The notes under the pieces are model-generated. The model was not told the DNA's origin. It did not search any database and saw only the letters and a list, made by a program, of their open reading frames with translations. The translations under genes and the position numbers were made by a program. DNA of 64,000 nt from Pseudarthrobacter polychromogenes (GTDB taxonomy: Bacteria > Actinomycetota > Actinomycetes > Actinomycetales > Micrococcaceae), in NCBI RefSeq assembly GCF_014644495.1, contig NZ_BMKU01000015.1, positions 32,927 through 96,926 on the forward strand, read 5' to 3'. Of the stretch, positions 18,271 through 27,700 are shown in pieces. Position 1 is the first letter of the stretch. Every line of letters starts with the position of its first letter.

Positions 18271-19098
18271 TCAGCCCGCGGCAGCACCGCCGTCGTCCGC
18301 TTTTCGCGTGTCATCCGAAGGACCGCCCTTGCCGGCGCCGGGAGAGGCCTCACTTACACTGCCGGATTCAGGTGCGGGCGAGGCCAGGGGATCGGCGGCA
18401 GCCGCCGGCTCGACCACCTTGCCGGCCAGCCGCAGCTTGACAACTGCGGCGTACTCGTCCACGTATTCCTGCCCGGAGAGACGCATCAGTTCGAACATGA
18501 TCTGATCGGTGACTTTCCGCTGGATGTCGCGGTCCTCGGCTTGGTCCCGGTAGTGCCTGAAGTCCAGAGGCTCCCCGAAGATCATGCCGATCCTGCGGAT
18601 GTTCGGCAGCCGCTTTCCAATGGGCTGGACCTTGTCCGTACCGATCATGGCGACAGGGATCACCGGGACCCCGGCCTGCAGCGCAAGCCTGGCTACGCCA
18701 ACCTTGCCCCTGTAGAGCCTGGAATCCGGGCTCCGCGTGCCCTCAGGGTAGATGCCCAGCAGTCCGCCATGCGTGAGGACCTCCATGCCGGCAGTCAGTG
18801 AAGCCGCGGAGGCAGCTCCCCCGGACCGGTCCATGGGCAGCTGGTTGGTCAGGCGGAAAAACAGGGCAGTCAGCCTGCCCTTGATTCCAGTGCCGGTGAA
18901 GTACTCCGATTTGGCCAGGAAAACCACCGGACGGCGGACCATCAGCGGCATAAAGATTGAATCGGAAAAGGAGAGGTGGTTGGACGCAATAATCGCCGGG
19001 CCTTCAGCCGGAATATTGTCCAGTCCCTTGACCCAGGGGCGGAAAAGGAGCTTCAACACAGGACCGAGGAAGATCCGCTTCATGACCCAATAGAACAC
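18271..19098 (-). CDS. 1-acyl-sn-glycerol-3-phosphate acyltransferase (PlsC family)
   Basis: Membrane-associated acyltransferase for phosphatidic acid synthesis. The 275-residue protein shows the catalytic NHLSFSD (HX4D, H41-D46) and the glycerol-phosphate binding PEGTRSPD (119-126). A low-complexity Ser/Ala/Gly tail follows from about residue 230. The GTG start at 19098 has AGAGG about 8 bases upstream. The gene lies between DAHP synthase and a divergent hydrolase pair. A second PlsC-like gene occurs in this window at 35396-36130. Confidence 0.92.
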   Translation of the reverse strand: MFYWVMKRIFLGPVLKLLFRPWVKGLDNIPAEGPAIIASNHLSFSDSIFMPLMVRRPVVFLAKSEYFTGTGIKGRLTALFFRLTNQLPMDRSGGAASAASLTAGMEVLTHGGLLGIYPEGTRSPDSRLYRGKVGVARLALQAGVPVIPVAMIGTDKVQPIGKRLPNIRRIGMIFGEPLDFRHYRDQAEDRDIQRKVTDQIMFELMRLSGQEYVDEYAAVVKLRLAGKVVEPAAAADPLASPAPESGSVSEASPGAGKGGPSDDTRKADDGGAAAG

Positions 19099-19209
19099 GT
19101 GAGAAACCTCTCCGGAAGGCGGCCTGCAGGCCCCGCGTCGGGCCTGGCCAGCAGTTCAATGCAACCCTACTCTAGTGAGATTTGTCCGGAACAGTGACAC
19201 GATGGAGGC

Positions 19210-19998
19210 ATGAGCGAAAGCAGCATCCCGTCCCCTCCTGCCGCTTTCAGCTATCCCGGACACGGGCCCAATGCGCGGATCGGCATCGCCATCTGCCATG
19301 GCTTTACGGGAAGCCCCCTCAGTGTCCTGCCGTGGGCCGAGCACCTCGCTTCACAGGGTTACGCCGTGACCGTCCCCCTGTTACCGGGCCATGGGACGGA
19401 CTGGCGCCACCTGGCCAGGACGCGGTGGACCGACTGGTACCGCAGCTTCGAGGCCGCCTACCTGGAGCTCGCGCGGAACACCGAAACGTGCTTTGTGGCC
19501 GGGCTCTCCATGGGCGGGGCCATTGCGCTGCTGACGGCCTCCCGGCACACCGTTGCCGGGGTGTCCGTGGTCAACCCGGGCCTGAGCTTCTACGACCGGC
19601 GGGTCCGGGTGATCGGAGTGCTGAAGTACTTCCAGCGGACAACCCTCCCAATAGAGGAGGAACAGGCGACGGCGGCAGCCACGAATGACGGGGATTACTC
19701 ACGTACTCCCCTGGCAGCGGTGCACGAGCTGAAGAAGCTCTTTGGTGCAGCGGCCCGCGGCCTGCCCAAGGTCACGGCGCCGGTCCAGGTCTTCAAGTCC
19801 CGCACCGATGCCGTGGTACCGCCGACGTCCCTGGCGCTGCTCAGGAAAGGCCTCGGCAGCCACCTCACTGAGGTGGTGGACCTCCATAGCAGCGGGCATG
19901 TGGCTACGCTGGACGTGGACGCGCCGGAGATCTTTGCGAAATCCAGTGCTTTCTTCCACGCCCTCGCCCGCCAGAACACCGCATTGGAGACTCCATGA
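19210..19998 (+). CDS. Alpha/beta hydrolase (carboxylesterase/monoacylglycerol lipase-like)
   Basis: A 262-residue alpha/beta hydrolase with the oxyanion segment CHGFTGSP (29-36), the nucleophile elbow GLSMGG (S100) and probable catalytic Asp in SRTDAVVPP and His in SSGHVATLD. It resembles the thermostable carboxylesterase Est30/YvaK type. The stop overlaps the start of a close paralogue by 4 bp, suggesting a tandem duplication. Neighbouring PlsC and acyl-CoA synthetase genes suggest a link to lipid turnover, which is inferred. Confidence 0.9.
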   Translation: MSESSIPSPPAAFSYPGHGPNARIGIAICHGFTGSPLSVLPWAEHLASQGYAVTVPLLPGHGTDWRHLARTRWTDWYRSFEAAYLELARNTETCFVAGLSMGGAIALLTASRHTVAGVSVVNPGLSFYDRRVRVIGVLKYFQRTTLPIEEEQATAAATNDGDYSRTPLAAVHELKKLFGAAARGLPKVTAPVQVFKSRTDAVVPPTSLALLRKGLGSHLTEVVDLHSSGHVATLDVDAPEIFAKSSAFFHALARQNTALETP

Positions 19999-20816
19999 CC
20001 TCCAGCCTGGACCACAGCCCCTTCAGCGCCGGCTGCACCGGCGAGGGTCCCCGCATCGGCGTGGTCCTCTCCCACGGGTTTACCGGCAGCCCGCACGGGC
20101 TGCGTGCCTGGGCCCAGGCCCTGGCCGGCGCCGGCTTCGCCGTGCGCATGCCCCTGCTGCCCGGTCACGGCACCAGCTGGCAGGAACTCGCCCGCACGCG
20201 GTGGCAGCAGTGGCACGGCGCGCTGGACGACGCGTACCTGGAGCTGGACGCCAGTTGCGATTACGTCTTTTCGGCAGGATTGAGCATGGGTGGAGCGCTT
20301 GCCCTGCGGATCGCTGCCACCCGCCCTGTGGCTGGGGTGGTCCTTGTCAACCCGGGGCTGGTCATTGACGATCCGCGCGCGCCCCTCGCCGGCATCCTGA
20401 AGCTGGTCATGAAAAGTACGCCGGCCATCGGAAACGACATCCTCAAAGAGGGCATGGACGAGGGCGCCTATTCGCGAACCCCGGTAGCTGCCGCGCATGA
20501 GCTCAACAAGCTGTTCAAGGACACCATCAGGATCCTGCCCAGGGTCACCGCTCCGGTCCGGGTCTACCGGTCCACCGTTGACCACGTGGTATCTGACTCC
20601 AGCATCCATGCCCTCCGCCGCGGACTGACCCACGCTCCCCTGGATCTGGTTCGTCTTGAAAACAGCTACCACGTGGCCACCCTGGACAACGACGCCGACC
20701 AGATTTTCCAGGGCTCCGTGGACTTCATCCGGGCAGTGGTTTCCGGCGGAAACCCGGAACGGCCAGCCGCAAATGCAGCATCGAACCTGGAGGCCACGCC
20801 CCATGAACAGGCCTGA
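19995..20816 (+). CDS. Alpha/beta hydrolase, paralogue of the preceding gene
   Basis: A 273-residue hydrolase closely similar to its upstream neighbour. The same HGFTGSP oxyanion loop, LPGHGT motif, GLSMGGA nucleophile elbow and C-terminal YHVATLD histidine are present. The start ATG overlaps the upstream stop (ATGA). Retention of all catalytic residues in both copies suggests two working enzymes with different substrates rather than a decaying duplicate. Confidence 0.9.
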   Translation: MTSSLDHSPFSAGCTGEGPRIGVVLSHGFTGSPHGLRAWAQALAGAGFAVRMPLLPGHGTSWQELARTRWQQWHGALDDAYLELDASCDYVFSAGLSMGGALALRIAATRPVAGVVLVNPGLVIDDPRAPLAGILKLVMKSTPAIGNDILKEGMDEGAYSRTPVAAAHELNKLFKDTIRILPRVTAPVRVYRSTVDHVVSDSSIHALRRGLTHAPLDLVRLENSYHVATLDNDADQIFQGSVDFIRAVVSGGNPERPAANAASNLEATPHEQA

Positions 20817-21384
20817 CCCCGGACCCCAGGACCAGGGCGCGAACCCGGACGACGCCGTCTGGCTGGACCTCGTGGCCCGCCTTGAATCCGGCGCCCCACA
20901 TACAGGCCCGGGCAGCGCCACCGGCACCGACATCGATCCCGCTGCGGATGCGGCGCCGCGCCAGGATGCTGCAGCACCGGGCGGAAGGCCGCCTGCGTTC
21001 CGCGACTTCGACCCGCTGGGCCTTGCGGGCGCAGTCCCCGCGGAGTTGTCCGCAGCGGAACGTCAGGCCTCAGCGGAAACCCCTGGCCCCGGCGTCGAGG
21101 CAGGCTTCCCTTCCGGCCCCCGCGACTACGATGTGGACCCGGATGACGGTGAATTCGTCCCGGAGGAACCGCCCAGCCTGGCCGGGACAGATCCGTTGAC
21201 CATGCTTGCGTGGCTCGCCGCCGTGGGGGGTCCGGTTGCGCTGCTGCTGTCCGTGATGTTCTGGCGCTCCGCCCCGCTCCTGGCCATCGTGGCTATTGTG
21301 GCTGCGTTCGTCCTGGGAACCGTCTACCTGATCATGAAGCTTCCACAGGAAAAAGACGAGAACGACGACGGCGCACGGGTTTAG
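20803..21384 (+). CDS. Hypothetical protein with two C-terminal membrane segments
   Basis: A 193-residue protein. About 130 residues of acidic, Pro/Ala/Gly-rich and probably disordered sequence are followed by two membrane segments near the C-terminus (about 133-153 and 157-180) and a short charged tail. The ATG at 20803 lies inside the 3' end of the upstream hydrolase gene (14 bp overlap), with GGAGG about 8 bases before it. It completes a three-gene operon with the two hydrolases. No function can be assigned. Confidence 0.75.
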   Translation: MNRPDPGPQDQGANPDDAVWLDLVARLESGAPHTGPGSATGTDIDPAADAAPRQDAAAPGGRPPAFRDFDPLGLAGAVPAELSAAERQASAETPGPGVEAGFPSGPRDYDVDPDDGEFVPEEPPSLAGTDPLTMLAWLAAVGGPVALLLSVMFWRSAPLLAIVAIVAAFVLGTVYLIMKLPQEKDENDDGARV

Positions 21385-21447
21385 CGCGGCCGGCTTCCCC
21401 GGCTGCGCTCCCCCTAATCAACCGCCGGAGGAGCGCGCCGCGTGCCG

Positions 21448-22542
21448 TCAGCGGCGCGCCCGGCTGCTGACGCGGGACAGGTCCGCGGCCCCGATGAGTC
21501 CGGCATTCGGCCCGAGGGCAGCCAGCTGGATGCCGGCGGCCGGCCGGAAACCCCGCCCCGTCAGGTTGCGGGCGAAGGCCTTTCGGGCAGGCTCCACCAG
21601 CAGGTCGCCTGCTGAACACAGGCCGCCGCCGATGACGAAAAGCCCCGGATCCAGGGCCGCTGCCAGATTGGCCAGCCCCAGCCCCAGCCACTCCCCTACT
21701 TCCTCAAGCAGCTCGCGGCACGCCGGGTCACCGGCAAGTGCCAGCTCCGTGACGATCGCACCCGTGATTGCTTCGGTCCGTCCGCCCACGGCCGCGAGCA
21801 GGTCCTGCGCCACCGGAGAGTTTGCGCGCGCCAGGATCCGTGCTTCGCGCCCCAACGCGTTTCCAGAGGCATACTGTTCCCAGCAGCCGCGGTTTCCGCA
21901 TTCGCACCGGTGACCGCCCGGCATGATGATCTGGTGGCCGAACTCGCCTGCCACGCCGAACCGTCCGCGTTCCACCCTGCCGTCCATCACCATGGCACCG
22001 CCAATGCCGGTGCCCAGGGTGATGCAGACCAGGCGGTCTTCCCCCTGGCCGGCTCCAAAACGCCATTCCGCCCAGGCCGCGGCATCGGCGTCGTTGGTCA
22101 GGAGCACGGGCCTGCGGAGAAGCTGCTGCAGGTTTGCCCGGAGCGGTTCATTGCGCCAGGCCAGGTGGGGGCTGAAAAGCACCGTGCCGCCGTCGAGGTC
22201 CATCCACCCGGCGGCGCCGATGCCCACGGACCAGATCCGGTGCCCCCTGCCCAGTTCCTCCACCAACTCCACGATGACCTGCTCCACGGCCCGGGGGTCG
22301 CTGCCGGGGGTCGCGCGGCGCGCTTCGCGGAGGATGCGTCCGTCGGCATCCACGACGCCGGCCGCCACCTTTGTCCCGCCGATGTCGATTCCAATGGCGA
22401 GGCCCTTGCGGCCGAGGCGAAGATGCTCACGGAAGCCTCCGCCGTCGTGCCGTGTCCCGGCCCGGCGCGAGGTGGGCCGCGCCCTCCAGGGGGCAGTTCT
22501 GCTCAAGGGCCCGGGCTGCTTGCCGGGGGGCGGTGCGTACAT
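21448..22542 (-). CDS. ROK-family sugar kinase (glucokinase-like)
   Basis: Phosphorylates a sugar, probably glucose. It has the ROK ATP-binding GIDIGGTK, a second phosphate loop LGTGIGGAM, and the zinc-binding signature with GGHRCECGNRGCW. The ATG at 22542 with GGGGAA just upstream gives 364 residues. The core domain starts only about 50 residues in, so the Pro/Arg-rich N-terminal 45 residues are either a real extension or the true start lies downstream at a non-ATG codon. It is divergent from the acyl-CoA synthetase gene. Confidence 0.9.
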   Translation of the reverse strand: MYAPPPGKQPGPLSRTAPWRARPTSRRAGTRHDGGGFREHLRLGRKGLAIGIDIGGTKVAAGVVDADGRILREARRATPGSDPRAVEQVIVELVEELGRGHRIWSVGIGAAGWMDLDGGTVLFSPHLAWRNEPLRANLQQLLRRPVLLTNDADAAAWAEWRFGAGQGEDRLVCITLGTGIGGAMVMDGRVERGRFGVAGEFGHQIIMPGGHRCECGNRGCWEQYASGNALGREARILARANSPVAQDLLAAVGGRTEAITGAIVTELALAGDPACRELLEEVGEWLGLGLANLAAALDPGLFVIGGGLCSAGDLLVEPARKAFARNLTGRGFRPAAGIQLAALGPNAGLIGAADLSRVSSRARR

Positions 22543-22622
22543 AGTTCCCCATTCTAGGTGGGCATATTCCACGGCCGTGCGCGGACAGGCGGAGCTGCTG
22601 CCGACATGTCCGCAGGGCAGCG

Positions 22623-22652
22623 TTGACGGCAAAGTTACCGGCCAGTAACTTT
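22623..22652 (+). promoter_or_regulatory. Promoter with palindromic operator of the acyl-CoA synthetase gene
   Basis: A -35 TTGACG (22623-22628), a 17 bp spacer and a -10 TAACTT (22646-22651) are followed about 80 bp later by the GTG start. A perfect inverted repeat AAAGTTAC-N6-GTAACTTT (22631-22638 with 22645-22652) fills the spacer and covers the -10. That is the classic placement for a repressor, and a TetR-type dimer fits the shape. The repressor is not in the window. Confidence 0.65.
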
Positions 22653-22732
22653 AGATACTGCATGGTCCCGCATGGGCGTACTAGTCTTTAGGCATACCCC
22701 TGCGCGGGACCTCGGATATCAAAGGAGCTATA

Positions 22733-24541
22733 GTGCGCGAATTCAGTGTTCCGCCTCTTGTTGTTGTCCCACCGGAGACCAACATCACCGACCTAGTGCT
22801 GCGGCAGGCAGCTAAGGCCAGCAACCCGGCACTCTTTTCGCGGCTTGATGCCTCCGGAGCCTGGCAGGACATTTCCGCCACTGATTTCCTGGCAGACGTC
22901 CGGGCGCTTGCAAAAGGACTGATGGCCAGCGGCGTGGGAGCGGGCGACCGCGTGGGCATCATGTCCCGCACCCGGTACGAATGGTCCCTGGTGGACTTTG
23001 CCATCTGGTTCGCCGGAGCCGTCTCCGTCCCCATCTACGAAACGTCCTCGCCTTCACAGGTTGCGTGGAACCTCGGTGACTCCGGCGCTGTGGCCGCCTT
23101 CGGCGAGGCAGCCCACCATGAGGACACCATCCGCCAGGCCGTGACGGCGGAAGCACTCACCGCACTCCAGCATGTCTGGCAGCTGGAAGGAAACGGTCTC
23201 GATGCCCTCCGCGAAGCCGGCCGCGGCGTCAGCGACGACGACCTTGAGGCCCGCAGGAAGACCGCCGGACTGCGCGACACCGCCACCATCATCTACACGT
23301 CCGGCACCACAGGCAGGCCCAAGGGCTGCGAACTCACGCATGGCAACTTCGTCGAGCTGTCGGACAACGCGCTGGCCATCATTGGCGAAATCGTCCATGA
23401 AAACGCGAAGACCATCATGTTCCTCCCCCTGGCACACGTCTTCGCCCGCTTCATCTCCGTCCTTGCGATGGCTGCCGGCACCACGGTGGCCCATACCCCG
23501 GACATCAAGAACCTCCTGGCAGACCTCCAGAGCTACGAGCCCACGTTCATCCTCGCGGTGCCGCGCGTCTTCGAGAAGGTCTACAACTCCGCCCTGACCA
23601 AGGCGGAGGACGGCGGAAAGGGAGCGATCTTCCACAAGGCGGCCGACACTGCAATCGCGTACTCCAAGGCTCGGCAGGACGGCCGTATCGGCCTGGGCCT
23701 GAAGCTCCGCCACGCCTTGTTCGACAAGCTCGTCTACGGGAAGCTGCGGGCGGCCATGGGCGGGCACGTGGCCCACGCCGTCTCCGGCGGCGGTCCCCTC
23801 GGCGAACGCCTGGGCCACTTCTTCCAGGGCATCGGGCTGCAGGTGCTCGAGGGATACGGCCTGACCGAAACCACCGCCCCCATTTCCGTGAACACGCCAT
23901 CACTGATCAAGATCGGCTCCGTCGGGAAGCCCCTGCCCGGCAACTCGGTCAAGATCGCCGAGGACGGGGAAATCCTTGCCAAGGGCGTCTGCGTTATGCG
24001 GGGCTACTACCAGCGGCCGGACCTCACCGACGAAACGTTCGACGACGGGTGGCTGCGCACCGGAGACATCGGCCGCCTGGATGAGGACGGCTTTGTCTGG
24101 ATCACAGGGCGCAAGAAGGAAATCATTGTCACCGCTGGCGGGAAGAACGTCATTCCCGCCCTGCTGGAAGACCAGATCCGGGCGGATGCGCTCGTCTCGC
24201 AGGTGCTGGTGGTGGGAGACAACCGGCCGTTCATCGGTGCGCTGGTCACCTTGGACCAGGAAGCCCTCCCCGGCTGGCTGCAGCGCCACAACCTCCCCGC
24301 GGACACCTCCCTTGCGGACGCCGCCAACAACCCCGTGGTCAAGGCCGCCGTCCAGGACCTGATCACGGCAGCCAACACCTCCGTCTCGCAGGCCGAAGCG
24401 ATCAAGTCGTTCCGCATCGTGCCCGCCGACTTCACCGAGGCATCCGGCCACCTGACACCTTCCATGAAGGTCAAGCGGGCCCAGGTGATGAAGGACTTCG
24501 AGACGGTGATCGAGGAGATGTACGCCGCACCGCGTTCCTGA
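22733..24541 (+). CDS. Long-chain fatty acid--CoA ligase (AMP-binding)
   Basis: Activates long-chain fatty acids to acyl-CoA through an acyl-adenylate. The 602-residue ANL-superfamily protein has the P-loop IIYTSGTTGRPKG (about 187-199), the A5 motif GYGLTETTAP, the A7/A8 segment WLRTGDIGRLDEDGF and the C-terminal lysine region. It resembles FadD15 of mycobacteria, which lies in a comparable neighbourhood. The GTG start at 22733 has AAAGGAG five to six bases upstream. The promoter carries a palindromic operator. Confidence 0.94.
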   Translation: MREFSVPPLVVVPPETNITDLVLRQAAKASNPALFSRLDASGAWQDISATDFLADVRALAKGLMASGVGAGDRVGIMSRTRYEWSLVDFAIWFAGAVSVPIYETSSPSQVAWNLGDSGAVAAFGEAAHHEDTIRQAVTAEALTALQHVWQLEGNGLDALREAGRGVSDDDLEARRKTAGLRDTATIIYTSGTTGRPKGCELTHGNFVELSDNALAIIGEIVHENAKTIMFLPLAHVFARFISVLAMAAGTTVAHTPDIKNLLADLQSYEPTFILAVPRVFEKVYNSALTKAEDGGKGAIFHKAADTAIAYSKARQDGRIGLGLKLRHALFDKLVYGKLRAAMGGHVAHAVSGGGPLGERLGHFFQGIGLQVLEGYGLTETTAPISVNTPSLIKIGSVGKPLPGNSVKIAEDGEILAKGVCVMRGYYQRPDLTDETFDDGWLRTGDIGRLDEDGFVWITGRKKEIIVTAGGKNVIPALLEDQIRADALVSQVLVVGDNRPFIGALVTLDQEALPGWLQRHNLPADTSLADAANNPVVKAAVQDLITAANTSVSQAEAIKSFRIVPADFTEASGHLTPSMKVKRAQVMKDFETVIEEMYAAPRS

Positions 24542-24583
24542 TCGCCCGCGGACGAGGCGGTCCCCGATCCTCTGCGTGCTATT

Positions 24584-24637
24584 CCCCGCGCCCCGCTAAG
24601 GCCGCTTCGCGGCGAGCAGGGGCGCGGGGCCCCTTTT
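24584..24637 (+). terminator. Intrinsic terminator of the acyl-CoA synthetase gene
   Basis: A GC-rich stem (CCCCGCGCCCCGCT, 24584-24597, with 24615-24629, one bulged base) encloses a small GCCGC/GCGGC hairpin. It is followed by CCCCTTTT (24630-24637) on the plus strand. It lies 43 bp after the stop codon. Confidence 0.7.
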
Positions 24638-24704
24638 ACGCACGCTGCCGGACCGCGGTCCGCCACAGCGCCCGCCGTCCAGTCAGGCGGTGGCTTCGGC
24701 TTTT

Positions 24705-24748
24705 AAGACAAGTGAGGGCCCTCCTTAGGGAGGGCCCTCACTTGTCTT
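24705..24748. terminator. Bidirectional hairpin terminator between acyl-CoA synthetase and pyc
   Basis: A perfect 20 bp stem (24705-24724 with 24729-24748) has a TTAG loop and a TTTT tract at its left edge. It lies 16 bp after the pyc stop, so it serves pyc on the minus strand and backs up the terminator of the converging gene. Confidence 0.8.
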
Positions 24749-24763
24749 AGTTGCCTGCTCCGG

Positions 24764-27700
24764 CTACTGCTCGACCACCAGCAGGAGGTCTCCGCCCTCC
24801 ACCTGCTCGACGGCGGAGACGGCGAGGCGGGAAACCTTGCCGGCCACCGGCGTCGTGATTGACGCCTCCATTTTCATTGCCTCGATGGTGGCCACGGTGT
24901 CGCCTGCCTTGACCTCATCGCCCTGCTTGACCGTCAGGGTGACGGCCCCGGCGAAGGGTGCCGCAACGTGGCCGGGCTGGCCCGGGTCCGCCTTCTCGGC
25001 GGCCTTCACGTTGCTCACGACGGACCGGTCCCGCACCACGACGGGCCGGGACTGGCCGTTGAGGGTGCACATGACGGTGCGCATGCCCTTCTCGTCCGGC
25101 TCCGACACCGCTTCCAGTGAGGCGATCAGGCGTACGCCCTTCTCCAGCTGGATTTCGTGCTCCGCGCCGCGCTGCAGGCCGTAAAGGTAGTCGCGCGTGT
25201 CCAGCACGGACAGGTTGCCGTAGGTCTCCACGCTCTTGAGGTAGTCCTTGGTGGGACCGTCGAAGAGCAGCCGGTTGAGCGTGTGCTGCCGGGTCTTCGA
25301 GTCCGACTTCAAGGCAGCACTGTCATCGGCGCTGAGTTCAACGTCCCGGACCTTCACGCTGCGGCCCTGCAGGGCCTTGGTGCGGAACGGCTCCGGCCAT
25401 CCGCCCGGAGGATCGCCGAGCTCGCCGGACAGGAAACCGATGACCGAATCGGGAATGTCATAGTTCTGCGGGTTCTCGTTGAAGTCGGCCGGATCCGCGT
25501 TCAGGCCCACCAGGTGCAGGGCAAGGTCACCGACAACCTTCGACGAAGGCGTGACCTTGACCAGGCGGCCAAGGATACGGTCGGCGGCGGTGTACATGTC
25601 CTCAATGGCCTCGAACCGTTCGCCCAGGCCCAGAGCCATGGCCTGCTGGCGGAGGTTGGACAGCTGACCACCCGGAATCTCGTGCTGGTACACGCGGCCG
25701 GTGGGGCCCGGCAGGCCGGATTCGAAGGGCGCGTAGACCCGGCGGACCGCTTCCCAGTACGGCTCGAGGGAGCTCACCGCGGCCAGGCTCAGGCCGGTGT
25801 CGCGGGGGGTGTGGGCCAGTGCCGCAACCAGTGCCGAGGCCGACGGCTGGCTGGTGGTTCCGGCCAGCGATGCCGAGGCGACGTCCACGGCATCTACACC
25901 GGCGTCCACGGCAGCGAGGAGGGTGGCCAGCTGGCCGCCCGCGGTGTCGTGGGTGTGCAGGTGGACCGGCAGGTCGAACCGTTCCCGGAGGGCCGCAACG
26001 AGCTTAGCGGCCGCGGCGGGACGGAGCAGGCCTGCCATGTCCTTGATCGCCAGGATGTGGGCTCCTGCATCCACAATCTTCTGTGCCAGCTCCAGGTAGT
26101 AGTCCAGCGTGTAGAGCTTTTCTTCCGGGTCCAGCATGTCCGCCGTGTAGCACAGGGCCACTTCGGCGACGGCGGTGCCGGTTGCCCGGACTGCCCGGAT
26201 GGCAGGAGCCATCTGGCTGACATCATTCAGGGCGTCGAAGATCCGGAAGATGTCGATGCCGGTTGCCGCGGCCTCGTTGACGAAGGCCTCGGTGACCTCC
26301 TCGGGGTAGGGCGTGTAGCCCACGGTGTTGCGGCCGCGGAGGAGCATCTGCAGGCACACGTTCGGGAGCGCCTGGCGAAGGGCGGCGAGCCGGTCCCAGG
26401 GATCTTCGCCCAGGAACCTGAGGGCCACGTCGTAGGTGGCGCCGCCCCAGGCCTCAACGGACAGCAGCTCCGGCAGCAGTGCCGTGACCGCGGGGCCGGC
26501 CGCCACCAGGTCGCGGGTGCGCACCCGGGTGGCCAGCAGCGACTGGTGTGCGTCACGGAAGGTGGTGTCCGTGACGGCGACCGGGTTCTGTTCGCGCAGC
26601 GCCTTGGCAAAACCCTCGGGTCCCAGTTCAAGCAGCTTCTGGCGGGAGCCGGGTGCAGCCTGCTTGTCCTTGACCGACGGCAGTTTGCTGGCCGGGTTGG
26701 AGTGGACAGTCAGTTCGCCGTTGGGCTTGTTGACGGTTACTTCGGCCAGCCAGGTGAGGAGCTTGGTGCCGCGGTCGGCGGAGACGCGGGCCTTGAGCAG
26801 CTGCGGGCGCTCGTCAATGAAGGAGGTGGCGACGTCGCCTGCGATGAAATCGGCGTCGTCAAGCACTGCCTGCAGGAACGAGATGTTCGTAGAGACGCCG
26901 CGGATGCGGAACTCCGCCAGCGCACGGCGGGCACGGGCGACGGCGGACGGGTAGTCCCTGCCCCGGCAGGTCAGCTTCACCAGCATGGAATCGAAGTGCG
27001 GGCTGATCTCGGCACCCGAGTACACCGTGCCGCCGTCGAGCCGTACTCCTGCACCGCCGGCGGAGCGGTAACCGGTGATCTTTCCGACGTCGGGACGGAA
27101 GCCGTTTGCGGGGTCCTCCGTGGTGATGCGGCTCTGCAGCGCCGCGCCCTTGAGGTGCACCGTCTCCTGCGAGAGGCCCAGGTCCGCCAGCGTCTCGCCG
27201 GAGGCGATGCGCATCTGTGCCTGGACCAGGTCGACGTCGGTCACTTCCTCCGTGACCGTGTGCTCCACCTGGATGCGGGGGTTCATTTCGATGAAGACGT
27301 GCTGGCCGGCGCGCTCACCGACGGTGTCCACCAGGAACTCCACGGTGCCGGCGTTGACGTAGTTCAGTGCCTTGGCGAACTTGACGGCATCCCGGTAGAG
27401 CGCCTGGCGGATGCCTTCGTCCAGGTTGGGGGCCGGCGCGATTTCGATGACCTTCTGGTGGCGGCGCTGGATGGAGCAGTCGCGCTCGAAGAGGTGCATA
27501 ACGTTCCCCTCGGCATCGGCCAGGATCTGCACCTCGATGTGGCGCGGGCGGAGGACGGCCTGCTCCAGGAACATGGTGGGATCGCCGAACGCCGCATCGG
27601 CCTCGCGCATTGCGGACTGCAGGGCCTCCGGGAGGGCTTCCCGGGTATCCACCCTGCGCATGCCGCGGCCACCGCCGCCGGCGACGGCCTTGGCGAAGAT

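Noticed and set aside
21433..21459. GCGCGCCGC / GCGGCGCGC hairpin between converging genes
   Set aside because: It overlaps the ROK kinase 3' coding end, has only a 9 bp stem and no T-run, so it is weak support for a terminator.
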